The translations under genes and the position numbers were made by a program. The notes below the pieces were generated by a model. That model was not told the DNA's origin. It did no database searches and was given only the letters and a program-made list of their open reading frames with translations. From SKHV01 sp963678565 (GTDB lineage: Bacteria > Bacteroidota > Bacteroidia > Bacteroidales > Prolixibacteraceae), in assembly GCA_963678565.1 (NCBI GenBank), contig OY782875.1, positions 186,001 to 250,000 of the forward strand: a DNA stretch of 64,000 nt. Reading direction: 5' to 3'. This document shows, piece by piece, positions 63,453 through 64,000 of this stretch (positions are counted from its first letter, which is position 1; each line of letters starts with the position of its first letter).

Positions 63453-64000
63453 TTAAAAATGCCTCATTTTAAGCAAATGGAAACGCCCTAATTTAGCTCC
63501 AGAGAATTGAGATTGATATTGCCGCTTAATGCTTAAGGATAAAAGTTCATGTACAATTCGTTCAGTTTGATTTGGATATTTTATTTGAATGGCCTGTTCC
63601 GACCGCACCCAATCATTTAAATCCTCACCACTTTTTCGTAAACTATTCAAAACTTTCACATCCAACTTTTGAAGCATGGTCGCATTACAGCTTTGTTCGT
63701 ATTGATTTTTCATCGGGATTACGCATAGTTTTTTCCCCATGTAAATCGCCTCTGCAGGTGTTTCAAATCCGGCGTTGCAAAGCACACCACAACAATTTAT
63801 AAACGAATGAGTGAAACGGTCTAACTCAACAGGATAAATTTTAATATTCTGAAATTCATAAGCTTTTTTAGAATGTTTTGAGAATACTTCCCACGTACTC
63901 TCTTTAATTTTCGAGAGCACATTAATTATTTCCTCGTCGCTATAAGCAGGTAAATAAACGGTATAATGGTTTCCTTTTCTCGGCATCGCATTAAAAATGG
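63453..64000 (-). CDS. Glycosyltransferase-like protein, 5' part outside the window
   Basis: The frame is open to the window edge; the ATG at 63986 is internal, as the preceding bases continue in frame. The visible C-terminal part has the GT-B style pattern HYTVYLPAYSDEEII, FINCCGVLCNAGFETPAEAIYMGKKLCVIPM and QYEQSCNATML. The GxETPAEA and NQ(Y)EQ elements are like the UDP-sugar site of MurG/UGT-type glycosyltransferases. The product and pathway are unknown. Confidence 0.75.
   Translation of the reverse strand, partial: IFNAMPRKGNHYTVYLPAYSDEEIINVLSKIKESTWEVFSKHSKKAYEFQNIKIYPVELDRFTHSFINCCGVLCNAGFETPAEAIYMGKKLCVIPMKNQYEQSCNATMLQKLDVKVLNSLRKSGEDLNDWVRSEQAIQIKYPNQTERIVHELLSLSIKRQYQSQFSGAKLGRFHLLKMRHF

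Noticed and set aside
1..64000. Prophage, transposon or integrative element
   Set aside because: No integrase, transposase, phage structural gene or terminal inverted repeats were seen, and base composition looks even by eye.

Overview
This AT-rich window looks like the chromosome of a free-living member of the Bacteroidota, probably class Bacteroidia and near the marine Marinilabiliales type; the order-level guess is only tentative. Supporting signs are several TonB-dependent receptors with carboxypeptidase-regulatory N-domains, an ECF sigma/FecR/receptor cassette, DUF4625 lipoproteins, a type IX secretion tail on a xylanase, a sphingolipid operon, and promoters of the Bacteroidota type (TTG, about 20 bases, TAnnTTTG). 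No prophage, insertion sequence, CRISPR array or rRNA was seen. There is one tRNA (Asn).

Layout. 1-14.1 kb is mostly housekeeping: sucCD, an M16 peptidase, a barrel-like protein, a HAD hydrolase, mtnA with a class II aldolase, a nitronate monooxygenase-like enzyme, asnS with a terminator-like leader hairpin, a nucleoside hydrolase and a TauE/SafE permease. 14.1-26.7 kb is an accessory envelope region. It holds a TonB receptor paired with a lipoprotein made of three 300-residue beta-helix modules, a PhoB/PhoR-type two-component system, a hemolysin III protein, and a porin paired with a single-module beta-helix lipoprotein of the same family. 26.9-29 kb carries mrp and pyrF.

29.1-36.1 kb is a coherent candidate zinc-limitation locus. 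Two COG0523 GTPases diverge from a Fur/Zur regulator, a ZnuD-like receptor, a small His/Cys protein and two His-rich DUF4625 lipoproteins. The divergent promoter region holds two copies of a TGCAACA-type palindrome. 36.1-40 kb carries hom, ispE and two unassigned genes. 40.2-45.1 kb is a probable sphingolipid operon: GT2 glycosyltransferase, serine palmitoyltransferase, a GNAT protein resembling bacterial ceramide synthase, and an NAD-dependent reductase. mltF converges on it.

46.9-55.6 kb is a cell-surface signalling region with ECF sigma, FecR and a STN-domain receptor. A promoter-like element upstream of fecR (TTCACCC ... TGTTnTTAG) recurs upstream of an operon of two paralogous outer-membrane proteins flanking a lipoprotein hydrolase, and again upstream of a DUF2807 gene. 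These may be one local regulon. 55.9-58.3 kb is a GH10 xylanase with two CBM6-like modules and a sorting tail. The right end holds tRNA-Asn, mntP, two tandem PlsC-like acyltransferases, a BASS-family transporter and the 3' part of a glycosyltransferase-like gene cut by the window edge.

The best candidates for under-described biology are the TonB receptor/triple beta-helix/two-component/porin region, the zinc locus with DUF4625 lipoproteins, and the shared promoter element around the ECF cassette. All functions are read from sequence motifs recalled by eye; no search was run.
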